Below the pieces are notes generated by a model. That model saw nothing but the letters and a program-made list of their open reading frames with translations. It was not told the DNA's origin and searched no databases. Made by a program: the position numbers and the translations under genes. From NCBI RefSeq assembly GCF_000217995.1, contig NC_015676.1, forward strand, positions 186,001-250,000: a stretch of 64,000 nt of DNA, written 5' to 3'. Positions 20,422-31,700 of this stretch are shown piece by piece (position 1 is the stretch's first letter; every line of letters begins with the position of its first letter). The DNA comes from Methanosalsum zhilinae DSM 4017 (lineage in GTDB: Archaea; Halobacteriota; Methanosarcinia; Methanosarcinales; Methanosarcinaceae).

Positions 20422-21063
20422 TTAAAAAAGATATGCACTCATCATCCAGAGACCTACCGCGATGAGAACGATTCCTGCAGCCATTTTAAGATGACGGGTA
20501 AGATGTGTTATTTTTCCAAGTTTTGCAGATGTGATATTTGCTGAATATGCTATTACAAGCACTGGAATCGAAAATCCCAGAGAGTATATGGAAAGAATAG
20601 CTATACCATTAAAGATATTGCCCTCAACAGCAACCATTGTAAGAATCGCACCCAGGATAGGACCTGTACATGGAATCCATAATATTCCCAGAGAAATTCC
20701 AAGTATCAAAGCTCCTGAGACCCCTCCTTTTCCGGTAACCTGAAAGGGGAGTCTGGAAAAGATGTTGAAGAGATGAAAATTTTCTACCAGAAGTGATATG
20801 CCCAGTACCAGAATGATGAGTGAGGCAGCTATTCTTAGATAATCTATGTATCCTGCAAGGAGACTGCCAAAAGCAGAACTCAGGATACCCATTGCTATAA
20901 ATGATATTGACAGTCCAATAACAATAGCAACAGGCCGGTACTTACCGCTGTCTGCCGAATAGGCAAGAATGGGCGGAATGAGTGGAAGGATGCATGGTGA
21001 AATAACACTCAATATCCCTGCCAGAAATACGGCAAACGGGCCAAAAGATAGCTGTTCGAACAT
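20422..21063 (-). CDS. ccdA: CcdA-type thiol-disulfide membrane transporter
   Basis: 213 residues, six membrane spans. The two redox Cys of the family are seen in GILSVISPCILPLIPP (first span) and LWIPCTGPILGAIL (fourth span). It carries reducing equivalents from cytoplasmic thioredoxin to thiol proteins outside the membrane. The adjacent thioredoxin-like lipoprotein (55 bp upstream) is its likely client. Confidence 0.92.
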   Translation of the reverse strand: MFEQLSFGPFAVFLAGILSVISPCILPLIPPILAYSADSGKYRPVAIVIGLSISFIAMGILSSAFGSLLAGYIDYLRIAASLIILVLGISLLVENFHLFNIFSRLPFQVTGKGGVSGALILGISLGILWIPCTGPILGAILTMVAVEGNIFNGIAILSIYSLGFSIPVLVIAYSANITSAKLGKITHLTRHLKMAAGIVLIAVGLWMMSAYLF

Positions 21064-21118
21064 AATATACCCGGGTGCTTATGGACTGGATCAGATACTA
21101 TAAGATTGTGGTAATATG

Positions 21119-21598
21119 TTAGTTATCTGCATATTCATTTTTTCTGATTGATATAGCAGACTGGATTCTCGTGTCAATAGCCTGGTAAGGTGCATATCCT
21201 CTCAGTTTTGCTTCTTCGGGATCACTGGTAGGTCCCGCATCCCCCATATAAACATATTCTCCATTCCCACCTTCAATGATTACAAGTGTTTCAGGTACTC
21301 TGAATACGTCAAAGGCCCTGGCAATTTCACGATTCTGATCAATATCGATATATATTACAGATGCACTGTCCCGATATTCCTCTGAAAGCGTTTCAATAAC
21401 AGGCTTCTGTTCCTGGCATGCAGGACACCACTCTGCTCCGAATGTGATTGAAAGGGTCCCCTGCTCCAGCATGGAATCAATTTCAGAGTATACGCTCTGA
21501 TCAGCCTGTTCCTCAACACATCCCCCGGTTGATACAGAAATTATTGTGGTCAGTAATACCACAATACATATCTTGAGCACCCTTTTAATTCGGTTCAC
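21119..21598 (-). CDS. Thioredoxin-like lipoprotein
   Basis: 159 residues. A signal peptide ends in the lipobox STGGC (Cys at residue 27), so the protein should be lipid-anchored outside the membrane. A thioredoxin fold follows with the active site EWCPACQEQ and the cis-proline region FRVPETLVI. Paired with CcdA it would reduce disulfides or haem-handling proteins at the cell surface, in line with a cytochrome-containing methanogen. It starts 23 bp after the reductase gene upstream. Confidence 0.9.
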   Translation of the reverse strand: MNRIKRVLKICIVVLLTTIISVSTGGCVEEQADQSVYSEIDSMLEQGTLSITFGAEWCPACQEQKPVIETLSEEYRDSASVIYIDIDQNREIARAFDVFRVPETLVIIEGGNGEYVYMGDAGPTSDPEEAKLRGYAPYQAIDTRIQSAISIRKNEYADN

Positions 21599-21621
21599 AG
21601 ATCATTGCTCCTATAGCAGGA

Positions 21622-22302
21622 TTATTTTCGTTCTGCACTCCATCTGAGAACAATTCCTGCATCCATTATTTCAGCAGATTCCAGCCTGAAACTTTTCAGT
21701 TCATCCTGATTAAACCCGGCACCATCAACAGGTGTGGGAGCACCCGTGCCACCAATGACCATGTTGCCAATAAATGTATATATTTCGTCAACAAGATCCT
21801 TTGATATCAGACCCCAGTTCAGGGTAGCACCCCCTTCTACCATCAGGCGCTTTATTCCCATATCATGAAGCTTTAATGCAAGCTTTTGAAGATCCACCTT
21901 TTTTTCACCTGCAGTAATTATGGTTGCCTTTTCCTGCAATGCCTGAACCCTGAAGGAAGGAGCAGACCGGGAAGTTGCTATTATAATCTGTCCCTGGCCC
22001 TTTTTGAATATATCAGAGGTTAGAGGTGTTCTGGCAAGACTGTCCACAATGATCCTGACAGGGGTTTCTTCAAAACCCTTTTCCACTCTCTCATCCCTTA
22101 GTATCTTTGATTTGACGGTCAGACTTGGATCATCAGCCAGGACAGTTCCTATGCCCACCATTATCGCATCACTTCCTGAGCGAAGGCTATCCATTCGCAT
22201 GAAATCATCGTGTCCGGATATCTTTACCTGGTGCCTTTGTTTTGTTGAGATCTTACCATCAAGTGACATTGCACAGTTGATGAATGTGAATGGTCTTTGC
22301 AT
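21622..22302 (-). CDS. arfC: 2,5-diamino-6-ribosylamino-pyrimidinone 5'-phosphate reductase
   Basis: RibD C-terminal-type reductase without a deaminase domain, the archaeal form that acts in riboflavin and F420 precursor synthesis. I start it at ATG 22302 (MQRPFTFINCAMSLDGK) since AAGGTG lies 5 nt upstream; the frame is open nine codons further. Motifs are NCAMSLDGKIST, SDAIMVGIGTVLADDPSLTVK and the NAD(P)H-binding LMVEGGATLNWGLI. 226 residues, a usual length. Confidence 0.92.
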   Translation of the reverse strand: MQRPFTFINCAMSLDGKISTKQRHQVKISGHDDFMRMDSLRSGSDAIMVGIGTVLADDPSLTVKSKILRDERVEKGFEETPVRIIVDSLARTPLTSDIFKKGQGQIIIATSRSAPSFRVQALQEKATIITAGEKKVDLQKLALKLHDMGIKRLMVEGGATLNWGLISKDLVDEIYTFIGNMVIGGTGAPTPVDGAGFNQDELKSFRLESAEIMDAGIVLRWSAERK

Positions 22303-22392
22303 GTTTACACCTTCTGCACTGGGCATCATCTGTTTTGCAGAGGATCTGTCTGAAACTGTATCCGCAGGAGGATTTTTAGCAAGCTTATCTTA

Positions 22393-23271
22393 TCAGTGTT
22401 TAACAAGAACCTTCAGCAGATCCCTGTCCTTCAGGATACCCAGGAGCTTCTGGTTTGCATTGACCACAGGCATCTGATCAATCCTGGCACGTTTCATTTT
22501 AAGTGCGCAGTCACTGACCTCTGAGATATAGGATGCTGTAATGGGCTCCTTGATCATAATATCCTTGACAACGATGTCCGGTACCTTTATTCTGGAAACA
22601 CTGTAGTAAATGCTCATTGTATCTCTCATCGATTCCCAGGTCCATTCATCGTCATCAGAACCTGCTGACATATCTGACATTTCCACACTGTCCTCTATTA
22701 TACTGGCATTGATCACATCCAGTTCAGAGATTATGCCTACAAGCTCCAGATCGGAATCCAGTATGGGTACAGCCTTTTTATGTGAGAGTTCCATGATCCT
22801 TGCAACAAGTGGAAGCGGAGTTTCACTCCAGACTGCAACAACACCATCATCAAGATATGGTCCGATCTGTTCTGTAATATCCAGATCTGCAATACTGGCA
22901 ATTATATCTGCAATGGTCACCATACCTGCCAGGTTTCCATCAGTTACGACTGGAAGTCTTCGAATATTGTTCTCAAGAAGCAGCTTGGCTGCATCAACAA
23001 TGTTTGCATCCGGGCTGACAGTAACCGGATCCCTTGTCATCAGCATTGCAATCTGCTCTTCTTCGGGGTTTTTCAGAAGATCGGTACGACTGACCACTCC
23101 TGTGACCTTACCCCCTTTAAGTATCGGGACACCTGATATTTTCTTGTCCTTGAGTATATTGAGAACTTCATCCCGTGATCCGGGAAGAGTTGCATATGCC
23201 ACGTCCTTTACCATTATATCCTGAATAATTGTACTCTTTGGCACGTTTTTCAGCCCCTGTATAATTTTCAT
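22393..23271 (-). CDS. Four-CBS-domain protein
   Basis: 292 residues. Four CBS motifs follow one another: residues ~15-68 (IMVKDVAYATLPGSRDEVL...GVVSRTDLL), 75-128 (LMTRDPVTVSPDANIVDAA...GMVTIADII), 135-190 (a diverged copy, VWSETPLPLVARIMEL...GIISELDVI) and 235-290 (IMIKEPITASYISEVSD...GILKDRDLL). Such modules bind adenine nucleotides or SAM and sense energy state; no effector domain is attached. The gene overlaps the upstream usp stop by 4 nt, so the two are co-translated. Confidence 0.88.
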   Translation of the reverse strand: MKIIQGLKNVPKSTIIQDIMVKDVAYATLPGSRDEVLNILKDKKISGVPILKGGKVTGVVSRTDLLKNPEEEQIAMLMTRDPVTVSPDANIVDAAKLLLENNIRRLPVVTDGNLAGMVTIADIIASIADLDITEQIGPYLDDGVVAVWSETPLPLVARIMELSHKKAVPILDSDLELVGIISELDVINASIIEDSVEMSDMSAGSDDDEWTWESMRDTMSIYYSVSRIKVPDIVVKDIMIKEPITASYISEVSDCALKMKRARIDQMPVVNANQKLLGILKDRDLLKVLVKH

Positions 23272-23723
23272 TCCTCTTTTTTGCCAGGTGTGCGTACCAC
23301 AAATACCGGTATATTGGAACTGCGTATCACCTTTTCTGTTACACTTCCCAGCAGGAACCTGTCCAGTCCGCTCTTGCCATGGGTTCCCATGATGATAACA
23401 TCAATATCGTTCTTATTGGCAAAATCTATAATCTCATGAGCAGGATGACCGTCCAGCATTACCTGCTCGACCTCGACTCCATTTTCTCCTGCAATATCCT
23501 CTATACTCTGAGTTGCTTTCCTGCCTTCTTCCTGCAGAAGTGAATACATCATTTCCCAGCCTGCGTCCATTGGAATGGATGCAAATGCTGCAGTGTCGAT
23601 TACATATACAGCATACAGTCTGGCACCGCTCAGCCGTGCAAGTTCCACACCATACTCTACCGTGTGCTCGCTATGCTCAGACCCATCGGTGGCAATCAAT
23701 ATCTTTCTGTAAATTTCACTCAT
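23268..23723 (-). CDS. Universal stress protein A family
   Basis: 151 residues, single Usp domain. The ATP-binding signature GTHGKSGLDRFLLGSVTEKVIR is complete, with the acidic IATDGSEHSEH at the start. It is a tandem duplicate of the gene at 24034 (most residues identical over the whole length) and the first gene of a unit with the CBS protein, which may read the same nucleotide signal. Confidence 0.93.
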   Translation of the reverse strand: MSEIYRKILIATDGSEHSEHTVEYGVELARLSGARLYAVYVIDTAAFASIPMDAGWEMMYSLLQEEGRKATQSIEDIAGENGVEVEQVMLDGHPAHEIIDFANKNDIDVIIMGTHGKSGLDRFLLGSVTEKVIRSSNIPVFVVRTPGKKEE

Positions 23724-24033
23724 TAATCCCTCTCCTACTTATTATTTTGCATGAATTAAGATCATCAATATTAACTGTCTGATTCTTCCTTCCTTGCTCT
23801 GATATTTGTGTTACTGACAGATTACTGGAATCTATGTTCAGTATCATAAAGTTTACCCTAATACTAATATTTTCATCAGTGCCAGCCCGGACAAACAAAA
23901 ATATTGCAGGAAATAGGCTCACACCTCATAAATATCTGTCTGTTGAAGGGTACTGAATAAGGTATTCAGCACAGATTATCAAATAACCGGATTGTTTGTC
24001 CTTTTGTGTTCTTTGGTCTTCACCTTTCTACTT
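23724..24033. other. 310-bp gap between the two usp copies
   Basis: No gene is visible. On the minus strand it must hold the promoter of the usp-CBS unit. A perfect hairpin CTGAATA-AGG-TATTCAG lies at 23953-23969, about 65 bp after the stop of the upstream usp, and may end its transcript. Confidence 0.5.
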
Positions 24034-24501
24034 TCATTCATTTTCCTGACCTGCCGGTGCAGGTACCACAAATACCGGAATTGTAGAACTGCGTATGACC
24101 TTTTCTGCCACACTGCCAAGAATGAATCGATTGAGTCCGCTTTTTCCATGGGTTCCCATGACGATGATATCAATGTCATTCTTACTGCTAAATTCTATTA
24201 TCTCATGGGCCGGATGTCCCTCAAGCAGTACCTGCTCAACATCTACTCCTGCCCTGTCTGCAATATTTTCTACATTCCGGGTTGCCTGCTTGCCTTCCTC
24301 CTTGAGAAGCGAATACATGGTCTCCCATCCGGCATCGCTTTCCATCGGGATGGATGCAAAATCAGCAGTATCTACAACATATGCTGCATACAGCTTTGAA
24401 CCACCAAGCCTTGCAAGTTCCACGCCGTATTTTATTGCATGTTCACTTAACTTTGAACCGTCTGTGGCAATCATTATTTTTCTGTAAATATCGCTTTCCA
24501 T
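24034..24501 (-). CDS. Universal stress protein A family (tandem copy)
   Basis: 155 residues, nearly the same sequence as the Usp at 23268, with signature GTHGKSGLNRFILGSVAEKVIR. Differences cluster at the N-terminus, in a short insertion (MESDAGW against MDAGW) and at the C-terminal tail (VPAPAGQENE). The pair can form homo- or heterodimers, as is usual in the family (inference). It follows the amidohydrolase gene by 14 bp. Confidence 0.93.
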   Translation of the reverse strand: MESDIYRKIMIATDGSKLSEHAIKYGVELARLGGSKLYAAYVVDTADFASIPMESDAGWETMYSLLKEEGKQATRNVENIADRAGVDVEQVLLEGHPAHEIIEFSSKNDIDIIVMGTHGKSGLNRFILGSVAEKVIRSSTIPVFVVPAPAGQENE

Positions 24502-24515
24502 AGTGTATCTACCTG

Positions 24516-25637
24516 TTAATTTTTACATGAATTGGAATCAATGACTGCAAGAATATCATCAGGTCTTGCTCTTCTGACCACGCTGTTTAGAACATCGGCT
24601 GTACCTGATAAATTATTGGAATAACCGTTAAGTATCATAATATCTGCTCTGCAGTTTTCCTGTATCATACCTGTCCTCCCCTGCCCAAGTATTGATGCAC
24701 CATTAATGGTGCACATCTTAAATACCTGCCTATCCTCAAGACCAAATACCTTTGAAAGTATTTCCATTTCTGCAAACATATTGACCGAATTAAGCATTAC
24801 ATTATCGGTTCCTATACCCACTTTTATTCCCATCTCAAGCATCTGCGCTACAGGTGCCATACCGGCTCCGGTTGTAAAATTTGATCTGGGACAGACAATT
24901 ACTGGAATGTCAAGATCAGCTACAGTTTCAAGATCTTCTTTTAGTGCCCTTGTCATGTGTATCAGGAAATTCGGCTGAAGACCAAGTGTTGTGTCAATGC
25001 CCTTTCTTTCCTTTTCTGCACAGTGTATTGCAAAGATCTTTTTATGTTCTTTTGTACATTCTGCAATGGCTTCGATCAGTTCATGGTTCATATCATTTAT
25101 ACCACTGATTCCCATGCCATCTGCATGTTCCAGTATCCTTTCAACTTCCATAATAGTTTTATCCGTACCTCCCACATATCCTGAAGGCCTTCCAAGTATT
25201 GTATGATCTATATCTGTACTCTTAAGGGCATCCTTTAATGCAAGAACTCCTGGTAGTCCATTTTCTCTAAAATCTGCAAATGAACTGGTGCCTGTTGCCA
25301 GCATATCCTTCAATGAATATCGCATACCTTCAATCAGTTCCTGGGTGGATGTTTTCTGCAGTACTCTGTGTTTTAGTCCGTCAGGTGGTTTTACCAGAGA
25401 ATCAAGGTCATGCTGGAGTATGAACCTGTCGTATTCTCCAAGAGGCGGGTCCTTGTATACTGAATCTGCTATATGCGTATGACAGTTTACAAAACAGGGA
25501 GTTATGATGTTTTGTGAATCCACCTTTTCTTCAGTTACCTTACTGATGATCCCATCCTTGATTGTTATGTACCCTTCGATCACTTCAAAATCCGGGCCAT
25601 ATAGGATCCTGCCTGGAACAATTTTCTCAGAAGACAT
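24516..25637 (-). CDS. Amidohydrolase-family deaminase (ATZ/TRZ-like)
   Basis: 373 residues. Metal ligands are visible in CHTHIADS (residues ~51-58), FAIHCAEKE and GIGTDNVMLN; the QPNFLIHMTRA segment is also typical. This is the subtype-III amidohydrolase layout of SAH/5'-deoxyadenosine deaminases and cytosine-type deaminases, but it is shorter than DadD (~430 residues). The substrate is probably a deaminated nucleoside or a cofactor fragment (inference). Divergent from the giant gene, 139 bp apart. Confidence 0.8.
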   Translation of the reverse strand: MSSEKIVPGRILYGPDFEVIEGYITIKDGIISKVTEEKVDSQNIITPCFVNCHTHIADSVYKDPPLGEYDRFILQHDLDSLVKPPDGLKHRVLQKTSTQELIEGMRYSLKDMLATGTSSFADFRENGLPGVLALKDALKSTDIDHTILGRPSGYVGGTDKTIMEVERILEHADGMGISGINDMNHELIEAIAECTKEHKKIFAIHCAEKERKGIDTTLGLQPNFLIHMTRALKEDLETVADLDIPVIVCPRSNFTTGAGMAPVAQMLEMGIKVGIGTDNVMLNSVNMFAEMEILSKVFGLEDRQVFKMCTINGASILGQGRTGMIQENCRADIMILNGYSNNLSGTADVLNSVVRRARPDDILAVIDSNSCKN

Positions 25638-25776
25638 AAATAGATAAAGTAATAGTGGTTGCTGTAGATATAATTAATGAATCATAATGTCGTTATATGT
25701 TAATGCTGATCTGTTAGGTAATGAATTTATCTATACAGACCGGCTTGATATGATTAAATTATCAAGATGGTAAATA

Positions 25777-28700
25777 ATGGATTTGTCAGGTTCATCGCAC
25801 ATTCCATGTGAAAATGAGATTATCAAGCATCTGTCCAGTATTTCAGACGGACGAATTCCAGATACCTTTTTTTGTTCCCTTCTGGATAGTGACAGCTTTC
25901 ATTCAGTGACACATAGTAACAGATTTCAAAACCTTCTGTTTGAAATATTCGGATCACTCTCAGCTGGTCCTCCGGTAAATTTTGACAGAATAAGAGCAGA
26001 GATCCCGGAGAATGATATGGTGGCTTCTGTCCAGAATGTAGATTCAGGGGTCGCAGTTGAACATACAGGTCACTGGAATGTACTCAGAAATAATGATGGA
26101 TGGGAACTGATCCGAATTTATACTGGAAGCAGTGATATAGTAGTTAGGTTTGAGGAGCTGGCATGTGATGTTCTGGAAGAATTCTGTGAAGAGTGCCGTG
26201 AGTTCAGGCTTATCATACTCAGAGGTATGGGGCCCAGGGTATTCATGGATCATGATAGGGCAATACTTTATGCTGATCTCTTGGCAATGGCTGATGAGAT
26301 ATATCTAAAATACTGTCTCAGGAGGGAACTCCATCTCTGGAAATATCCTTCCAGTAACCTGAAAGATGCAATAATGGATTCATTGAAATGGGTGAGGTCA
26401 ATAGGCAGGTCACTGGATATTTTCTTTGAAACACTGTCCATTGTATATGGAGTGGAGTGCAGTACCGGAAGCGATGATGATACAATAGCAGATTCCATCA
26501 TCTCCAGGTTTTACAGCCAGGGTACTGACAGAAAAATTGCAGGCAGAATCCACTATTGCCCGGATGAGACTGGCCAGCCATGGATTATAATGGATTCACA
26601 GGTCAGATATCCATTAAGCACCAAGATCCCTGATATAGATTGCCTGAACTCTGTCAGGAAATGGACCTCCCGGGGTCTTGATATTATCCATGAGATGATC
26701 CGGGCCAGATCACTTGGAGAAAATGTTTTGCTTATAGGTGATGCAGGTACAGGTAAGGACTGGCTTGCAATGATGTATGGCAGAATCATGGGAGAAGATC
26801 CCATTGTTGTGTCTCTGTCAGAGGATATGGAGGGCCAGGAGCTGATAGCCTCCAGAGGTCTGGAAGCAGGGCTGACGGTCTGGGAATACAGTCAGATCGT
26901 GAATGCCTATGTGAACGGCAGGATCATTATCCTGGATGAGGTAAACAAGACCAGGCCAGGTGTATGTGCAATCCTGAATGAAATAATGGAAGCTCCTGAG
27001 CTTGAGATGCCTGACGGCAGCTGGGTCAGCCGGTGTGAGGGTTTCCAGATCATTGCCACCATGAATGAGGCTGGAGAGGAATACGGGGGATATGATATTG
27101 ACCCGGATTTCCGGGACCGATTCGCAACCCTTATCCAGGTTGATGAACTGGATAAAAATCAGAGAATAGAATTTCTCAGGAAGGTATCCCATAGCATTGT
27201 ACCCCGCAAATTCATAGAGGATCTGATTTCCCTCCAGGACACTATCAATAACAGTGGCCAGGTATGGAGAAAGATGTCACTCAGGGTTCTGGAACGGATC
27301 ATAGAGGCCAGAAGAAGATATCCTGCAGAATCCCTTGCCTCACTCATAAGTTCTGAATATATGATCGGCAACTGGGAAAAAGGTCACGGTTTTGTTAACA
27401 GTGAGGTCCAGGGATTTGCTACAGATATGGAACGCAATTTCAGGTCATCAATTCTGTTTTCCTTCAGAAGGGGTCAGAATGTCAGGGACCCTTCGGGACA
27501 GAGGGAGTTGAGGGTGGTGCTTGTCGAGGGCAGGGTATGGCTCTGCTGTAAATGTCCAGACGGAATACAGGCTGAACCTCTTTCAGGTCCCATTCATCCT
27601 GTCAGTACAGTTAATGTCTCCACAGACCAGAATATGATACTTGCCATAGCAGGCAGTCAGATATGGGTCTGGTACACTGTGGACGGAGTTATATGGATCG
27701 CAGAGGGAATTGATCTCTCAGATCCTGCATCACCGCAATGTTCTGGTTCAACTACAGATCTCAGTAATCCAATAAATATCGGCTCTCAAACAGCATCAAC
27801 CCTGCCTGCTCCCATCCTGAAGAACAGTTCTCTGGTAAGTGGCAGTATCAGAATTCCTGCAGGCAATGAATCCGATGATTGTCCAGGTCCGGTATATGGA
27901 TATTATGAAAAGGAAACTCCTACTGGTAACAGAATTCTTCATCAGGTACTGCTGGGTCTGTCCATGGACCGCAATGTGCTGCTGGTGGGACCTGTGGGTA
28001 CAGGAAAGAGCTGGCTGAGCAAGGCTGTTTTCCGGATGCTTGAGAAGAAAGTGGAGCATATGTCACTGCATGAGGGTACCACTGTACAGGATCTTATGGT
28101 CTGGCAGAAGACGGTACGGGTGAAGGATGAACTCTCCCTTGAACTTGAACTCTCGCCTCTGGTACGGGCTGCTGTTGAGGGCAGGCCATGTATTGTGGAT
28201 GAGGTGAACAGGGCATCTGCGGGTGTGCTGGCAGTACTGAATCATATTCTGCAATTCAGGGAGGTCATTCTACCAAAAAGGATCCAGATAGATGGAAAGT
28301 TAACTGACAGGCTCCGGGTCAGGCAAGGGTTCAACCTGATAATGACAATGAACCCGCCCCAGCAGCACCTTGAGGTGAACCGGATGCTTGCTGATTTTAT
28401 GGACCGCATGTATTGTGTCCGGGTTGATCATCTGCCACCGGATGAGGAGCTTGGAATGCTTAAGATGATATGGGAACATGCAGGCGGCCTGGTGGATGGT
28501 TCTGTTGAAAGGGATCTGGAAATCCTTGTACGCATTGCTTCTGAGACCCGCAAGGAGGCTGAGGAGTATATAAGGCCCATCAGCACCAGGGCGCTTGAGA
28601 GAATGGTACACTTTAGACAGAAATACCCTGATCATCAATGGGCTGACATTCTGTGTATGATGACAGGTATTGAAGGTGCTGTGGATCAAAAAAGAAGACA

Positions 28701-31700
28701 GAGATTTTATGGATACTGGAATGATGGTAGTGGCTGCAGTCTGCCTCAATCCGGATCCTGTTCCATCAGTATCAGTGATGATTCAGAGGAAGCTGAAATA
28801 GGTGGCATAAGATGGGGCAGGAAGAATGCGGATATCTGTAGCAGGTACTTTGGTGGAATTGATCAGAATGATCGTATCATTGAGCTGATGACAAAAATGC
28901 GTGACATGGAGTCCCATGTGCTTCTTGTTGGAGAAGCGGGTACTGGCAAGGACTGGCTTGCCCTTGCCTATGGCGAGCTTATGGGTGAGGAACCTGTGGT
29001 GGTCTCACTGTCAGAGGAGGTGGAGGGCCAGGAACTGATCGCATCCAGAGGACTTGAGGAAGGGATCACGGTCTGGGAATACAGTCATATTGTAGAAGCC
29101 TATGAAAGGGGCGAGATTATAATTATTGATGAGGTGACCCGTACCAGACCGGGTGTTCGTGCAATTCTCAATGAGATCATGGAATCTCCTGAACTTGAAA
29201 TGCCTGATGGCAGGTGGGTCCAGAGGGGTGAGGGTTTCCAGATAATTGCTACCATGAATGAGGTTAAGGAAGGATATGAGGGCTATGAGCTTGGCGAGGA
29301 CTTTGAGGACAGGTTTGGTGCTATTATTGAGGTACAGGAACTGGCAAAGACTGAAAAGATGAATTTTTTAAGAAGAGTGGCCCAGGGAAGGCTGCCGGAT
29401 ACAACCCTGTCCCAGCTCATCGATTTTCAGGAAGAGGTGAATTCCAGCAGTGATGTATGGAGAAAACTGTCCCTCAGGGTCCTTGAGAGAATTGTTGAAA
29501 TGAAGACAGAGTATCCGGATGAGAGAATTGGTGATATTATACTCTCAGAGTTTATGATAGGGGAGTGGGAAAGTGGAAGAGGTACTGTTGAAAAGATGAT
29601 AGCAGCACTGCCTGAAGAGCTGGCAGGAAGAAGTGACTGGACAATTGGCAACAGTATTGAATATCCAGGATCACAGGCATTGGAAATGTCATTTTCTGAT
29701 GATGGCCATATTCTTGCTGTTCTGGACCGCTCGGGATCTGTATATGTATCCAGGATCCATCCTGGAAAACAGATGCAATGGCAGAAACTTGAAAGAGATT
29801 CTGATTATAAGGACTCTCTGATACTTTCTGGTAACGGGGACTTTATCGCAGTAAAAGGAGAGTACAGGGCTGCTGATATCTGGCAGAAATGTGGTGAATC
29901 CTGGAAGAGAGTAGATGTATCCATGGAACACGCAGGAAGAATTTCAGGGATATATCCTGCCTATGATGGACGCTGTTTTTTTGTAGTTACTTACAGGGGA
30001 GCGGTACTTGTATGGACCAGGGATGAACACGCAAACTTTGAAGGAGAGGGTGTACTGCTAAAGGAAGAGGGTACCAGGATCAGATTTGGTTCTCTTGCGG
30101 GAGACAGTGAGGTGTTTGCTGCAGGAGATGATGAGGGTACTGTCAGAGTCTGGTACAGGTCCAGAGAAGGTGACTTTTCAGCAGATTATATGGAATCAGC
30201 CAGACCAGGGGATGTCATGACAGCAGGCAGCTGGTCACCGGATTTACAGGTTCTTGCATGTGCAGGACTTTCAGGCAATGTATATGTGATGTATAGAAAA
30301 AAAGATTGCAGCCATGGTGAATGGAAGCGACTGGAGGGGCCAGGACAGGATATGGTGTTCTGCTCATGGTCTGGAAATGGTGATTATCTTATTGCAGGTG
30401 GTGGCAGGGGAGAGATTTTCCTCTGGTGCAGGTATGATCTGGTCAATATCCCTGGAAAGAGACTTGAAGGGCCTTCAGGGGATCTCACACAGTGTACCCG
30501 GTCTGCAGATTCATCAACCATTGCAGCCACCGGCCATGATTATAAGGTCTATTTATGGGGTGTAAAATCAGGATCCTGTGAAGTTGTTGCCAGTGAACTT
30601 AAAGTATCTGATAACCTGCAGAGAATGCAGAGGATATGGCTGTCTGAAAACGGGCAGTATCTTATAGGACACTCCATGAATGGGGGCATCTATATGTGGT
30701 CCAGGTCGGTTCACAGTGGCTGGAGACCTGAGTACAGCAGATTGTCCTGTGCAGGTGAATGCAGTGAATTCCTGAGCTGTGAATACTTGAAAGAGCATGT
30801 TTTTGCAGCAGATGAGAGTGGTGGTCTGTACCAGTGGACACTTCCTTCCCGGGGTCTAGATGTTCTGGAATCTGCTCTGGAAAACGCTGAACAGGAGAGT
30901 CTTGCTCCGGAGATTGGTAATGACCTGCTGGTTAGTGGCAGTGTGAGCCTTGAGAGAGAATCCAGAGAACAGGATGATAAAGCTACATTTGATTATTTAT
31001 CAAAACAAACTCCTTCAAATGACCGGACCCTGCACAGGATCATGATGGGACTTGCACTGAATCGCAATATTCTTCTGGTGGGTCCTGTGGGATCAGGTAA
31101 GAGCTGGATTGCCAAGTCAGTTTTCGGTTTGCTCAACAAGAGGATTGAGCACATGTCCCTGCACGAGGGTTCTACAGAGCTTGATCTTACTGCCTGGCAG
31201 AAAACTGAGAGACGGGGTCGGGATATATCCCTGGAGATGGAAATCTCACCTCTTGTAAGAGCTGCTATAGATGGCAGACCCTGTGTAATTGAGGGGGTTA
31301 ATCGAATCTCCTCAGGTGTTCTGGCAGTGCTCAACCATGCCCTGCAGTTTAAGGAGATAATTCTTCCAAAGCGTATCAGGATAGGTTCTGAAATGACTGA
31401 TACCATAAAGGCAGAAGAGGGATTCCAGCTGGTTATGACCGCCATTCCTCCTGGAGGCCTTGTGGATGTAAATCCTTTCATGGCGGATTTTATGGACCGA
31501 ATGTTCACAGTTGAGGTTGATTACCTGCCACCATCAGAGGAGGCAGGGCTGCTGGAAGGTATCTGGCACAATGAAAGTAATGAACAGGTTGATCCCGGGA
31601 CAGGCAGAATGATCAGGGAGCTTGTGGAAATGGCTGATCGCAGACGCAGGCTTGCCCGCCAGAACTTCAGGCGTACCATTACCACAAGGACACTTGAGAG

